Origin: Mimachlamys varia
Lineage: Eukaryota > Mollusca > Bivalvia > Pectinida > Pectinidae
Length of the DNA: 64,000 nt
Direction: 5' to 3'
Assembly: GCA_947623455.1 (NCBI GenBank)
Contig: OX392527.1
Location: 46,792,401-46,856,400 of the forward strand
The first letter of the stretch is position 1; the number at the start of each line of letters is the position of its first letter. Below are positions 47,602 through 58,452 of the stretch, in pieces. Under the pieces are notes generated by a model, which was not told the DNA's origin, ran no database searches, and saw only the letters and a program-made list of their open reading frames with translations. Both the position numbers and the translations under genes were made by a program.

Positions 47602-48189
47602 GTATGCTTATTGAAAAATAACGTAGAAATATTGGAAATCATAGTTGAAATAATTACCATTTTTTTCAATATTTACTGAGGTTGTCAATATCTATGCGCT
47701 CCAGATGCATATCTATATTAAAACAGAAGTCAGCTTAAGTTTATTGTTATTGAAATGACGCCTAAAAATCAATGTTTTGCAATGACAAGGAAGCGTTCAA
47801 ACATGATATTACCCACACACGCACACATATCAATGGCTTATCCAATCTTACATTATTTTCAATATATATAAATTCAAGTGCATAAGGTATGCATGATCTA
47901 AAATGAAGCGCAACGTTTGCAGTACGTAATCCTCATGTTTATTATGTTATGTAATTGTGATAAAAGTCACTCATATTTGTCATATAAAAAGGTCTATATC
48001 AACCCAGCATTGATCAAAACGCATGTGTTTGCATTGCATGCTATCATATCTATTACGAGCGTTTAAAATTACATTGTGATATTGTGTACGACATTGTGTA
48101 ACGGAATGACGACCTGCGCTATGTTTCGTCCTGCACAACAAGGGAATATCTTACCAATATGAAACTTGTGTACTGTGTGCCACACGTCA
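47602..48189. other. AT-rich non-coding stretch
   Basis: Nothing distinctive. Confidence 0.5.
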
Positions 48190-48385
48190 CTGGGGTGTGT
48201 TTCAGTGTCAGCAGCCAAGCTTTGTTACTTCCAACCATCAAGTGGCTTACAGTCCATCTATTCTGCCGTTGACACTAAGCCTATTAGCAAGAAGTGTGCC
48301 AAATAGCCACTCGTAAGATGCTGTAGTGCTCTGCTCGTAAAAATCAAGTAAATATGGCGTCATATTAAAGCAAGATGAATGTCAG
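48190..48385 (+). promoter_or_regulatory. Candidate promoter and 5' exon, plus strand
   Basis: A GC-richer stretch ends in GCAAGATGAATGTCAG followed by GTACGTATT, a consensus donor (intron from 48386). The ATG at 48375 has good context and leaves phase 2 after MNV. A short upstream frame (ATGGCGTCATATTAA) lies about 20 bp before it. It could be an alternative first exon of a plus-strand gene. Phase 2 matches the terminal exon at 61890, but joining them is speculation. Confidence 0.3.
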
Positions 48386-51064
48386 GTACGTATTTAGATG
48401 TGAAGGAAGATTTCAGACCATGCCGACATCTTGCAAACAATTATCGTCGATCAATGATTCTGATTGAATATTTTTTTTTTTTTTTTGTATAAAACATATC
48501 ACAGAAAAAGGTAAAAGAGCAGTTTTGGATCACACAATTTGATATTATTGTGAAAATTTGAATTGTATTTGAAGTTTTTGCAAAGGTAAATCATGCCCTT
48601 TCACACGATTTAAGCCTCCCAAAGTCTTTGCCATTGTATATTCCTTTCGATTGATATTTAACCCTGGCGCGTCGACTTACTTGTATATTGTATATCTTAA
48701 CTTTTAACTTTGGTAGATTTATGTGTGAGTTCATACTCTTATTCTTTTAATAACCAAAAAATGAATTCAACAAACTGAGATAATTTTTAAGAAATTGTAA
48801 TTCATACGTATAGAATTTAACTTTCATCAGATAAAACATCACGTACTGACATTTTAATTCGCTAGCTTGTTATATCATAGCCGTCTTTTCATTTTTGTGA
48901 GAGGGAAACTTTATCAACTGTCGTCGGGAATAAATTAAGAAAAGAAGTCATTAATCCTACTCTTTTCTGTATGTGAAGAAATTGTGTGACTACTTCTGAA
49001 AAGGGATGTCGTGATAAGGACAAAATAGGAATATTAAACTACAGTAAGAAAGATATCAAAGTAATTAAAACCTAATTTATGCAAAGTCATGGTGTATAAA
49101 TCAAACCTAATTTTTTTCAACATACTTTCAGGAAATAGTGTGAACAGGTTTTTGTTAGATAGAATAATGTTTTTCGTTTCTTTGATTTAAACTTTTGAGA
49201 CGTAATTCTTACAAATAAAATAATGATAAATAATATCGCCAATAATCAATAAACATTACATAGATAAAGTTGGATCTAACGTTAAAAAACCAATACCAAT
49301 TAAAAATAAGTCAATTGCTTTTGCAAGCCAACAAGAGCAAATGCAATTTTCAGGAAACCTACCTGTTACAGCGACTGTTTGTTAATTATTTTGTTGTCAT
49401 TATTTTGAGAGTGAGTAAAAAACGATTTATAATATTTAAATTAAAACACATACTAATTTTTATTAGTTCGCATTTTCTTCTTCTTTTTGAATTGTTGTTT
49501 GTTTCCGAAACATCAATCTATTAATCCTTTGCTCATCAATAGATTTTTGTTATTCTTTTGTTTCGTTTTAATATTTACGGTATGTGTTTAAAGAAAAATG
49601 ATTTCTTTAAAATATTATCTTTAACATAATATAAACTGTGATGAATATTATTTCACAAATCATAAAAAGTGTTAGCCATTCATTCATTCATTCATTCATT
49701 CACTTTGTTGTGTTGTATGAATTAAAATGAAAAAAACAACTTTACATGGGTAACATGTTAAAAAAAATATCACTAAACGACGTCATCTTAATATACTTGT
49801 AAACTACAAATGACAAAGAGACGCCATTCATTATTCTACGTGTTCTCAACCTTCTCGCACTTAAACATCGCCTGAGGAGACTGTTAAGGTGAAGCCTTCT
49901 TGCCCTATGTACCTCATTGACGTTCATTTTTTATCCACAATAAGGATAATTGTACTCTTTCAATCTATTTCGTCGCTGTGGTAAAATTGCACAAAACGCT
50001 GCCTTGGTGATCTCAGGTCTTTGCAAGGAGCACCGACTATCGATTATGTACGGTATTGACAAATTGGGCAAATAAAAGGATCACCCGCAAGACGCCCTCT
50101 GGTGTTAATGCAACAACCGACTAGGAACCAGTCACAGTGACGTGACCTTCACTCGTTGTCGGAAGTGTCATCGAATCGATGATGAATGGAGAACACACAG
50201 GCCTCTCCGTCAGTACACAGAGGAAAAGCAAAGAAGAAAATTTGTTATTATTTGTGATGGAAATCGTATCGAGTATTGCTGCTATATGCTGAAGTATAAT
50301 TTTATTAACGATTTTATTTATTATTTGTATTGAAGAATCAATTATAAACACTTATTATCAATCTGATAAGGAATACTTAGATTTTAACAGCACATAGTGT
50401 TTTTATAAATTGAAGATAACTTACATTTGTGTATTATTTGTAATGGTATCTGCTATAAACCTGACACATGTTTAAAACAAACTTTAAAGTAAACAACCTG
50501 TCTATATAGAACTGTCAACTGCAAACACATTCGCTCCCAATTGAATATTTTACATCATAGCTCATCCATTAATGTAATAGACTTAACTCACTGAGTCATG
50601 CTATAGAAATATTCAAACTTTGATTAATTAAGATCGATGTATTGAAATAAATGAAACATAATAATACAAAAAATAATAAAACAACAACAACAACATCAAC
50701 AAATAAAAAAGTAACAAAAAACAAAACAATAACACAAAATAAAATAGAAAATAACATACTTTATATCATCACCTTACTCAGGCACAGCCATTTATTTTAA
50801 TTTTTGGAAAGGGTAGTAAATTGTGGTTAGGCTGGTGAAAATTTGCATAAATGTTTGTTTGGAAATTGCTATAATACGAGTAAAACTGATACAGAAGTAG
50901 AAACTTCGTTGGTCAGAATAGATGAGGTCATGTAGCAGCAATTCGCTTTGATCTTTCGACTAGAGCATAAGACTTGATTTATTCATTGAACTTAGGAAGG
51001 TCAAAACAACGTACATTGGCAAAAAAGGTATTGCATATAGTTTAAAATTAATCGACTTATTCGA
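48386..51064. other. AT-rich stretch with poly-T and ATTC microsatellites
   Basis: A T run of about 15 lies at 48472-48486. An (ATTC) repeat of about six units lies at 49676-49700, and an AAC-rich run near 50682-50702. Frames at 49.3-50.35 kb lack splice context. No gene is supported. Confidence 0.5.
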
Positions 51065-51193
51065 AAAAAACACCGACCAACGACCAGATCCTAGCAACTG
51101 TCCTCCGTAGGCCTAGAACCAGCGACTAAGAGGTTGAGGGCTAGTGTTAGCAGAATGTCAGACACCTAAACCACTTGGCCATTGCGACCCCTT
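51065..51193 (-). mobile_element. tRNA-derived SINE, minus strand, truncated
   Basis: On the minus strand GGGGTCGCAATGGCCAAGTG and GGTTTAGGTGTCTGACATTC form the head. GTCGCTGGTTCTAGGCC is a B-box-like word, and GATCTGGTCGTTGGTCGG is part of the body. It matches the first half of the 16.2-kb copy; the TACTCCGG part is missing. Confidence 0.8.
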
Positions 51194-52030
51194 CTAAATG
51201 AAACAAGGAACATTCACAATAACGCGAAGTGTTTTCAATGTTGTTTGTTCTTTCATATAGTCTACAGAAAATGAACTGACGAGAAAAAATGTTGAGAAAA
51301 TTCTTTCGAACAAACCGTAATTTTTCTAATTTGTTTTTATGAATTTGTTAATCATTTGTTAAGCAAATATGCTTTTGGTAATGATACATCTAATAATGTC
51401 AACTAAAATGCCAATTTTATCACAATATCAATTGATTAAAAATGATATAATAACATAGTCTGTTTGCATAGGTTTTTAAGGAAGGTTCTTCAATTGCAAT
51501 TATACAAATTAGATTTTAATGTTAGGTAAGATATCTTGACAGTCATGATCTTTTGTGAAACTGGCAAAAGCGTATGAAGTTCTTTGAATATAGCACTGAC
51601 TTTTGGAATCCAAATTATAATTATCTATATTCTTTAATTAATTAGATTTAAATTGTAAAATGTCTTCTGAATGACTTAAATGCACTTATATAACAGCAGT
51701 AATCGTATTTTAAAAAAAGACACATCGGATATATATCAAATAAAATCAACAAAAGCTGTTTTCCTAAATGCATGCTCTTTATGTGAGATAGACAAAACCA
51801 TATAGATATGTGGTCACTATTAGCAAGTTTGAACGGATACATTATGTGATCAATAAAATTTCTTGGCGATAATTGTCACAGCTGAATCTTAGAAACGCTT
51901 CATACCAGCATCTCTCCATTAATACATTTCTTTCTATATATGCATTGCCTTTATCAACAGGAAACTATTAAATTGAATTGTGCATCGATTTCAATACAAA
52001 TTGACATTTCAAACTTACAAGGGGTCTAAG
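51194..52030. other. AT-rich non-coding stretch
   Basis: No supported gene. Confidence 0.5.
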
Positions 52031-52053
52031 ATGCCAAGTAACGGAAGCAGAAA
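52031..52053 (+). CDS. Possible short first coding exon, plus strand
   Basis: TCTAAGATGCCAAGTAACGG has good start context. The frame gives MPSNGSR plus two bases (AA) at a consensus GTAAGTG donor. Only 23 nt are coding, so chance is a serious alternative. The phase (2) is the same as the ATG exon at 48375 and compatible with 61890. Confidence 0.25.
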
Positions 52054-52493
52054 GTAAGTGTTCTTTGTCCGAAATGTAATGTATGTTGATCCTTTAATTA
52101 ATATATATACTGATCCACTCAGATACAATTGCAGTCGGCACACCTTTGAATATACACCGACATAGCCCATTTATTAACAAATACATAATTTTGAATAAGA
52201 AATACACTTATCTAGAGAAAATCCCAGAAATTTATCGGGATTAGATTCCTTTCAGATAATCACAGAACACGGTGAGACACAAATTGGATCGTGAATGCTT
52301 TGTAATGAAATTTTACAAACAAAATTTTCTTAAGACATCGGTTAGTTGTCAATGGAAAAACAAGATAAGGGGTATGAAAATAACAATAAATACAGGAAGA
52401 GTAGTACCGCTGTTTGCTTTCGGTTCAATTTGCGTCCCAGTAAGTTACATTATGTGGGAGATCGCGTCAGAACATAGAGGCTACCGATTGTCT

Positions 52494-52766
52494 TTATCTC
52501 TCAACTGTTATCACTTCCATTTCACTAACGTGAAAACCCGTAAGAAAGGTTATTGAAATGGTCACTTGTGGGCCACTTATCAGGGTACATTTGTTTACAA
52601 TACTACCTCTGTCGGCCACACAAAGGGATTTATTCCTATCTCTGTACACTGTAGCAGGGGTGTAACATTTCAATTCCTCAGCCAAGTTCCGTGCTCCATA
52701 ATGGCTTATTGAAACCAACTTTGTTACATGTTGCCCTGATTTTTTGGTTACGGAGATATTTTCCCA
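52494..52766 (-). CDS. Unrecognised minus-strand open frame of about 90 codons
   Basis: The frame is open from a TAA at 52769-52767 to a TAA ending at 52494. It reads WENISVTKKSGQHVTKLVSI, a middle with SHYGARNLAEELKCYTPATV and YRDRNKSLCVADRGSIVNKC, and a tail ending HVSEMEVITVER. It has no early ATG and no clear acceptor, though composition is richer than average. It could be a relic exon or repeat-derived. The opposite strand also carries a 94-codon frame (52272-52556) overlapping its end, which weakens the case. Confidence 0.25.
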   Translation of the reverse strand, partial: WENISVTKKSGQHVTKLVSISHYGARNLAEELKCYTPATVYRDRNKSLCVADRGSIVNKCTLISGPQVTISITFLTGFHVSEMEVITVER

Positions 52767-54053
52767 TTAGTTATTTGATAAATAAATTTGTCACAGCAAA
52801 GTCGATGTTTTCAATATCGCTTTCAGAAATAAGATTGCTTTTCTAATTAAGGAATGTATGGAGTGAAAATGGTGAGAACGACGGTTGATTTTTAAATTAT
52901 GTGGGATTTGGAATTTATCTAGAAATTGCAGTTGACAAAGATATGATAAATCCCCTGGCTTTATATGCGTTGTAAGGCCAATCGTTTCGGATAAAACGGT
53001 GCAAAAGTCAAATAAACAGATTTAGGAAGCCCATAAAAACTTACAAGACAAAATTATCAGGATGATGAAGACGCATGAAGCTCTTTACTAATTTATAGGC
53101 TGCGTACAGAACACAGGGAATTGTATTTAGACGTGTAATTATTTGATAAACAACAATTTATGAGCCAATTAGCTACATAAATAAACAATTTTCCTTCAAA
53201 GAAATAGAATGAATATTTTCAATTTAAAATAAAGGAATTCTAGTACATCTGAATAAATGCACTTGTATACATATTGCGTTGGCTGAGATTTTTGCTCTTA
53301 AACATGTACCCTTACACAGTATGTTAATTTAAGATATTCATAGTGTTTTGGATTTTATTATCTATAATCTGCGTGTTCGCTCCTTATTTATTATTTCATT
53401 CATATGTTTCACTTCAATGACGGAGGTAGGAGGCCATTTTGTAATACTACATCTGTTGATTAAATATTAGATACACGTCTTGTACATGTGTGTCAACAAA
53501 AGAATATCAATCAATCATTTTTTTTGTTGATTTTTGAAAAATAACATATCAGATTCCAGATATGGTTCATCAACCATTCATTTTTTGGGGGGAAACTTTG
53601 TTTTGCCCTCAGAATTTTTTCATCATTGTGATCTGATCGTCGTTTTGTTTTGGCGAGTTCTGTATTTCTGTTAGCTGTTGTTCAAATCGAAATTGGCGTT
53701 TTTTCAATATATTCTACTTAGATAATTTAATTACGCTAGTCCACAGCAAGTGAACATATAACATAAAGCGAAATAATTGAAGAAAACATTGATCAGAAAT
53801 AGGTAACTGACAAAATAACATTTTTGTTGGTGAAAGTAGTGTAGCTTGGGCAGTTAATGATATACACAACTACATGGACAAGAATGATAGGAGGTATTAC
53901 ATTAAGAAAGAAAGGCGAACGGATTCCAATTCAATAACAAACGTAAGATGCATACAATTCACGGAGTTAAGTGATAAATATGACATTCATCATTATTTTT
54001 GGTCGATTGTTATTGCATAGATGTTATTAGGGGATGTTTGTTTTGTTTTTCAG
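52767..54053. other. AT-rich non-coding stretch
   Basis: No supported gene. Confidence 0.5.
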
Positions 54054-54188
54054 CCTCATATAAAGAAATGTAACCCAGTACACAGTCCAACATTTAAGTA
54101 CAAAAATATATCGATACAGTGTATAAATAGAAGAGAAGCCCTAGGAAATTCTGAGCATTGCATAAATATAAGACATATTTTAACATAA
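54054..54188 (+). CDS. Candidate terminal coding exon, plus strand, 44 codons
   Basis: A strong acceptor (GTTTGTTTTGTTTTTCAG) ends at 54053. The phase-0 frame runs PHIKKCNPVHSPTFKYKNIS, then continues IQCINRREALGNSEHCIN to a TAA at 54186. Four cysteines and a basic character are visible; no domain is recognised. It is phase-compatible with the donor at 43194. Codons are AT-leaning, so chance is possible. Confidence 0.3.
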   Translation, partial: PHIKKCNPVHSPTFKYKNISIQCINRREALGNSEHCINIRHILT

Positions 54189-54602
54189 ATAAACGTTTAG
54201 TAGATTATCTAAAAACAAATAACACGTGTTTATATTATGAAAGCAGTTATTTTAATGATAAGATCGAATATTTGTACAGAATGAAATTTTATAAATGGTA
54301 TTTAGCTAACTTTCGTTTTTCTTTTACTTTAAATCTAATTATGCAAATAAAATTAGACAAAGAATTGGCAAATAACTAAATGAAAAAAAACCAAAACAAT
54401 TAGACGTGGATCGGTTCTAACACAATAATGAAATGTCAGTAAGGTATTGAATCTTAAAAATTGTCAACATTCAAGGGAAAATCAGAACTGAAAAAGTCAT
54501 TAACAAATGTTGTATCAATTACGATCAGTGTACATGTATATTGGAATAAGTTGTTCTGGAGACTATCTTATTTCTAAATGGCACGGTACATAATATATAC
54601 AT
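54189..54602. other. AT-rich non-coding stretch
   Basis: Nothing distinctive. Confidence 0.5.
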
Positions 54603-54867
54603 TTTCGTAGTACACGATTTGAAATTATACACAACTAGTTTAATTTTACTTCTGAATTCATAAATTAAAAGGGATTATACGTACCTGACCCTTCTGCTTC
54701 TATAACAGTTTAGACATTTTGGATTCCCACTTTTTTGCCTTTAGCATCACTGGAGAGTTCTAGGAGGACAAAATATCTGTATGATGCAGTTTAAGTCATT
54801 TTTGTTTTGCCGTACTGTGTATATCACTACATTTTAAAGGTGCGGCATATGTCTATGTTACGTCATC
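54603..54867 (-). mobile_element. ~265-bp dispersed element, copy B (inverted relative to copy A)
   Basis: Read on the minus strand it matches 41140-41405 from GATGACGTAAC to GTGTACTACGAA. It shares AAACTGCATCATACAG, CCAAAATGTCTAAACT and AGAAGCAGAAGGGTCAGGTA. A TA microsatellite follows its end at about 54875-54887. Confidence 0.88.
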
Positions 54868-56218
54868 ATACATCTATATATATATATTTGTCAGTTTAGA
54901 ATTTATATTTTAATTTCTATTACATTCACAATTTTCCAGCTCTAAGTTAGGAATGTTAAACGAGAGTCAAATTTTATTTGAAATGTTTTGTGGCGTGCAG
55001 ATATCAAATCATGTTCGGACTTAGATGGGACACGTTGTACGCGAACAAACCATGTTCAAAGAAGGAAGAAGTTTAACATTCAAAAAGGCATTAACATCCC
55101 CCGCCTTTAATAGAAGCAAAATCGAATGGATGTCGAACAACTTTCCACAGATTGAATGCGAACATTACTCCTATACATATTTATCGAAATGCTTCATTAA
55201 CTTTTGAATATTGCAAACATTCGAGTGAACTGGAGCAACATCGTTACTGAACACAAATTTACCAGCGGAAAATAGTTGAAGCGGGACAAATGAGGACTCA
55301 GTGAAGTAAAATCACGTAAACGAAAATAGAAATGTTATAAAAATATCAAAGGTTCGATTTAAATTTCTTAATGAACCATATGTAATGATATATAAATATT
55401 GAATTTATAAAACTTGATATGACATGTTGAAAATCAATATATGTCAAAATTTAGGTCATATTGCATTTGTTTATATTTACATACAAATGTATGTGTTAAT
55501 TGGATATATTCATATATTAATGCTCAATATTAGATTACTTTAAATCTTGACCACCCTTAACAGTCGTTATATCAATACCTTTTCAAGAATTCTTTTAAAT
55601 CAAATATTATTAAACGTATAATTACTCTTTCCATTTATGCAATGATCCCCTGTTTTTTTTTAACTTTACAAAATTACATATAATTGCAAAATTTCTATCC
55701 CGATATGTAAATTTTATTCTTTTGTTTTTCCTTGGAGAGATTTATTTCCATACAATTGCATGAGTCATAAACGAAAAGGAGAGACGATTGAATTATCCCC
55801 CCTTTAAAGTAACGACATTGTGATTCATATCAATAAGTGCTAATTTAAACGTGTTTTCTTAAACAAATTAAAGTGTGCAAGTTTACGAGAATGTGTCTTT
55901 GCAATAACATAAATCTTTCTATGCTTAATATGTTTGTTTTCTAAATATTAACAATTGTGATACCCCCTATAAGCAACCAACGAACTGTTTAGTCAGCGGG
56001 CGGAAGTAACTGTAAAAATCGACTGTTAAAAAGTGCTGTTGGTCATTATGATGTCACAACACAAGTATGACGTCACAGTTGTGGTGGTATAACAAAACAG
56101 TTGTCGACTGGGGTTTCGGCCTTGGACAACAGTTTGACTTCGGGTCCCACAGATCATCTGTTGCCCCAAACTCCAGTACACAACTTTATATCGATATCAC
56201 GAGCCAGTTTTTATGCAA
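54868..56218. other. AT-rich non-coding stretch
   Basis: A start-like ATGGGACACGTTGTACGCGA at 55025 opens 60 codons without a donor. It is not supported beyond being open. Confidence 0.5.
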
Positions 56219-56362
56219 AACAAGAGAATATCGAAGCGTCAACAAAATCATAAGCCGGCCTCAGAATCGTTTAAGCTAGAGGGAAACATGAGTTAAGGAT
56301 TGTTTTACATGGAGATCCCTGTTAAAGTACAACAGAATAAGACCAGGTGTTTCGAAAAAGTA
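56219..56362 (+). mobile_element. Dispersed repeat, copy 2
   Basis: It shares GAATATCGAAGCGTCAACAA, TACATGGAGATCCCTGTTAA and GAATAAGACCAGGTGTTTCG with the 38.8-kb copy in the same order. It is the most diverged copy, and its internal unit is single. Confidence 0.75.
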
Positions 56363-56451
56363 AGTGTCCTCTGCTTCCTTATCTGGTAGTTCATTGATTG
56401 AAATTCTCCTTTTCATCGTTTTTCAGTCATGATGTTATAACATATAATACG

Positions 56452-56600
56452 TATTGAGAATGCCAAAGCGTAAACAAAACCCTAATCCGAACTCAAAATC
56501 GGTTAAACAAGAGGCAAAATATGAGCAAAGGAAATATTTACATAGAGGCTCTCGTAATAGGACAAGATAATAAGACCAGGTTTTCCGGAAGAGTAACCGT
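56452..56600 (+). mobile_element. Dispersed repeat, copy 3
   Basis: It shares AATCCGAACTCAAAATCGG, AGAGGCAAAATATGAGCAAAG and AATAAGACCAGGTTTTCCGG with the 38.8-kb copy. It lies head-to-tail with copy 2, and a single internal unit is present. Confidence 0.8.
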
Positions 56601-57058
56601 CTTCTGCTTAACTAGTTTTGTTAAAATGGTAAATGGCCAATGTTCAAAAGTAGTTATAAAGCTGACAGGCCAATTATCGGTATATGTTTGTTTTATGAAG
56701 TCATCTGTATTTTGTTTATACAATGTCTGTAATGCGATGATGTCATCATACATCTACACTTATTTCGTTGATCATTGTACTTGAAAAGGTTATGCAATTA
56801 TGTTTTAACATTCAGCAATAACTTGAGAGTATGAAATCAGTTTTAATCACAGTGCATACGTTTTTATTCCTCAATCATCTTCGTCGTACGATCACTTATT
56901 CTGTTATAACAATAAGTCTTTATCTTCGACAACATGGTATGAGTGTGGACGTTTTTTTAATATACTCATTAACGTGCATACTTGTTGTGATTGAGGATGA
57001 TGCCTCAGTTCCCACTTCGAGGACATGGTATTTACTTGGATTTTAGGGTTAAATTTAC

Positions 57059-57850
57059 ATGGCGGGTGTCACGGATGAAGTAGAAACGCACACTCTTTCA
57101 GAACATCTGGTCTCAGTTTACTATTTTTACTTCCCCAATTGTCTTCGTGTGAATCTTTCCTTTGTTTACATTTTGTCTTCGTGTGAACTTTCCTTTAATT
57201 ATATTTTGTCTTCGTGTGAACTTTCCTTTGTTTACATTTTGTCTTCGTGTGAACTTTCCTTTAATTATATTTTGTCTTCGTGTGAATCTTTCCTTTAATT
57301 ACATTTTGTCTTCGTGTGAACTTTCCTTTGCTTACATTTTGTCTTCGTGTGAACTTTCCTTTAATTATATTTTGTCTTCGTGTGAATCTTTCCTTTAATT
57401 ATATTTTGTCTTCGTGTGAACTTTCCTTTGTTTACATTTTGTCTTCGTGTAAATCTTTCCTTTGTTCATTTTTTGTCTTCGTGTGAATCTTTCCTTTAAT
57501 TACATTTTGTCTTCGTGTGAATCTTTCCTTTGTTTACATTTTGTCTTCGTGTGAATCTTTCCTTTAATTACATTTTGTCTTCGTGTGAACTTTCCTTTAA
57601 TTATATTTTGTCTTCGTGTGAATCTTTCCTTTAATTATATTTTGTCTTCGTGTGAATCTTTCCTTTAATTATATTTTGTCTTCCTGTGAATCTTTCCTTT
57701 AATTATATTTTGTCTTCCTGTGAATCTTTCCTTTAATTACATTTTGTCTTCGTGTGAATCTTTCCTTTGTTCATTTTTTGTCTCTTGTTTTATCGATATT
57801 GAGTTCGGATTATGGTTTTGTTGACATCATTTGCAACAAATGCTTTTCTA
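57059..57850 (-). mobile_element. Dispersed repeat, copy 4, with an internal ~33-bp minisatellite
   Basis: The left flank (57059-57142), read on the minus strand, matches the end of the family (GACCAGATGTTCTGAAAGAG). The right flank (57755-57830) matches its middle (AATCCGAACTCAATATCG and AACAAAGGAAAGATTC). Between them lie about 19 tandem units of 33-34 bp. Confidence 0.85.
57143..57775. repeat. 33/34-bp minisatellite, about 19 units
   Basis: Units run TCTTCGTGTGAACTTTCCTT then TAATTATATTTTG (33 bp), with a 34-bp AATCTTTCC variant and TTTACATTTTG or TTCATTTTTTG endings. The variants alternate in blocks. Because 33 is a multiple of three, some frames stay open and give a repeated peptide (FCLRVNFPLI or LSSCELSF); this is a by-product of the repeat, not a protein call. 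Confidence 0.97.
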
Positions 57851-58320
57851 ATCTATTTCTTTTACCACATGTTCAAAGAAAATTATCAAAGGAAGTATTT
57901 TCAACTTCTGTCCTGTGGTTGAACAAAGCAAAACAAAATAAACATTTTATTTTTCCGACCATACAGCATTTTAGGCAACGAAAAACCGAAGTCATTCCTA
58001 TTCGAGAACACAATTCAACCAACCAAAACGAATCAAACATCAACATTATTGAACTATAAATTAACATGGTTTATCTTTTTAGATAAGTGTCGTATGTACA
58101 TAGTTTTATTTTAATAAATGTCAACGTATGTTTAATTGATTTAATATACACAAAATACGGTATTCTTTAGTGGCTAAATGCTTTGTAATGGAAGACGACT
58201 CAACTTAGCTAGATTAATATGCAAACATTTATGTAACTTCTAAAAGATTTCATTTATTCAGAATGACATAAAAAGGTCATAAAAGGTAAGAATAGGAGTC
58301 CGTTATGAAGTGTAGTTGAG
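57851..58320. other. AT-rich non-coding stretch
   Basis: A plus frame runs on from the repeat to 58059; no independent support. Confidence 0.5.
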
Positions 58321-58452
58321 TGTGGGTTTTCTCCGGGTACTCCGGTTTCCTCCCATTATAAGACCCCTCGCGCGCTAACATCCGGGCCAACAAGAGTGAT
58401 TAATATAAGTTCGATAACTTGTTTCATAATTGTTGTAAAATAAATAAAGTTT
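58321..58452 (+). mobile_element. SINE 3' fragment, plus strand
   Basis: TTCTCCGGGTACTCCGGTTT and TCCTCCC match the body of the SINEs here. The tail reads AAGTTCGATAACTTGTTTCA then TTGTTGTAAAATAAATAAAG. The tRNA-like head is absent. A TA run follows at 58456-58470. Confidence 0.8.

Noticed and set aside
57059..57398. Repeat-peptide ORFs with CLRVNF and LSSCEL units
   Set aside because: These are translations of a 33-bp minisatellite that stay open because the unit is a multiple of three.
58262..58286. Micro-exon between TTTATTCAG and GTAAGA
   Set aside because: Short, contains a stop after two codons from its ATG, and made of a local AAAGGTCATAAAAGG duplication.
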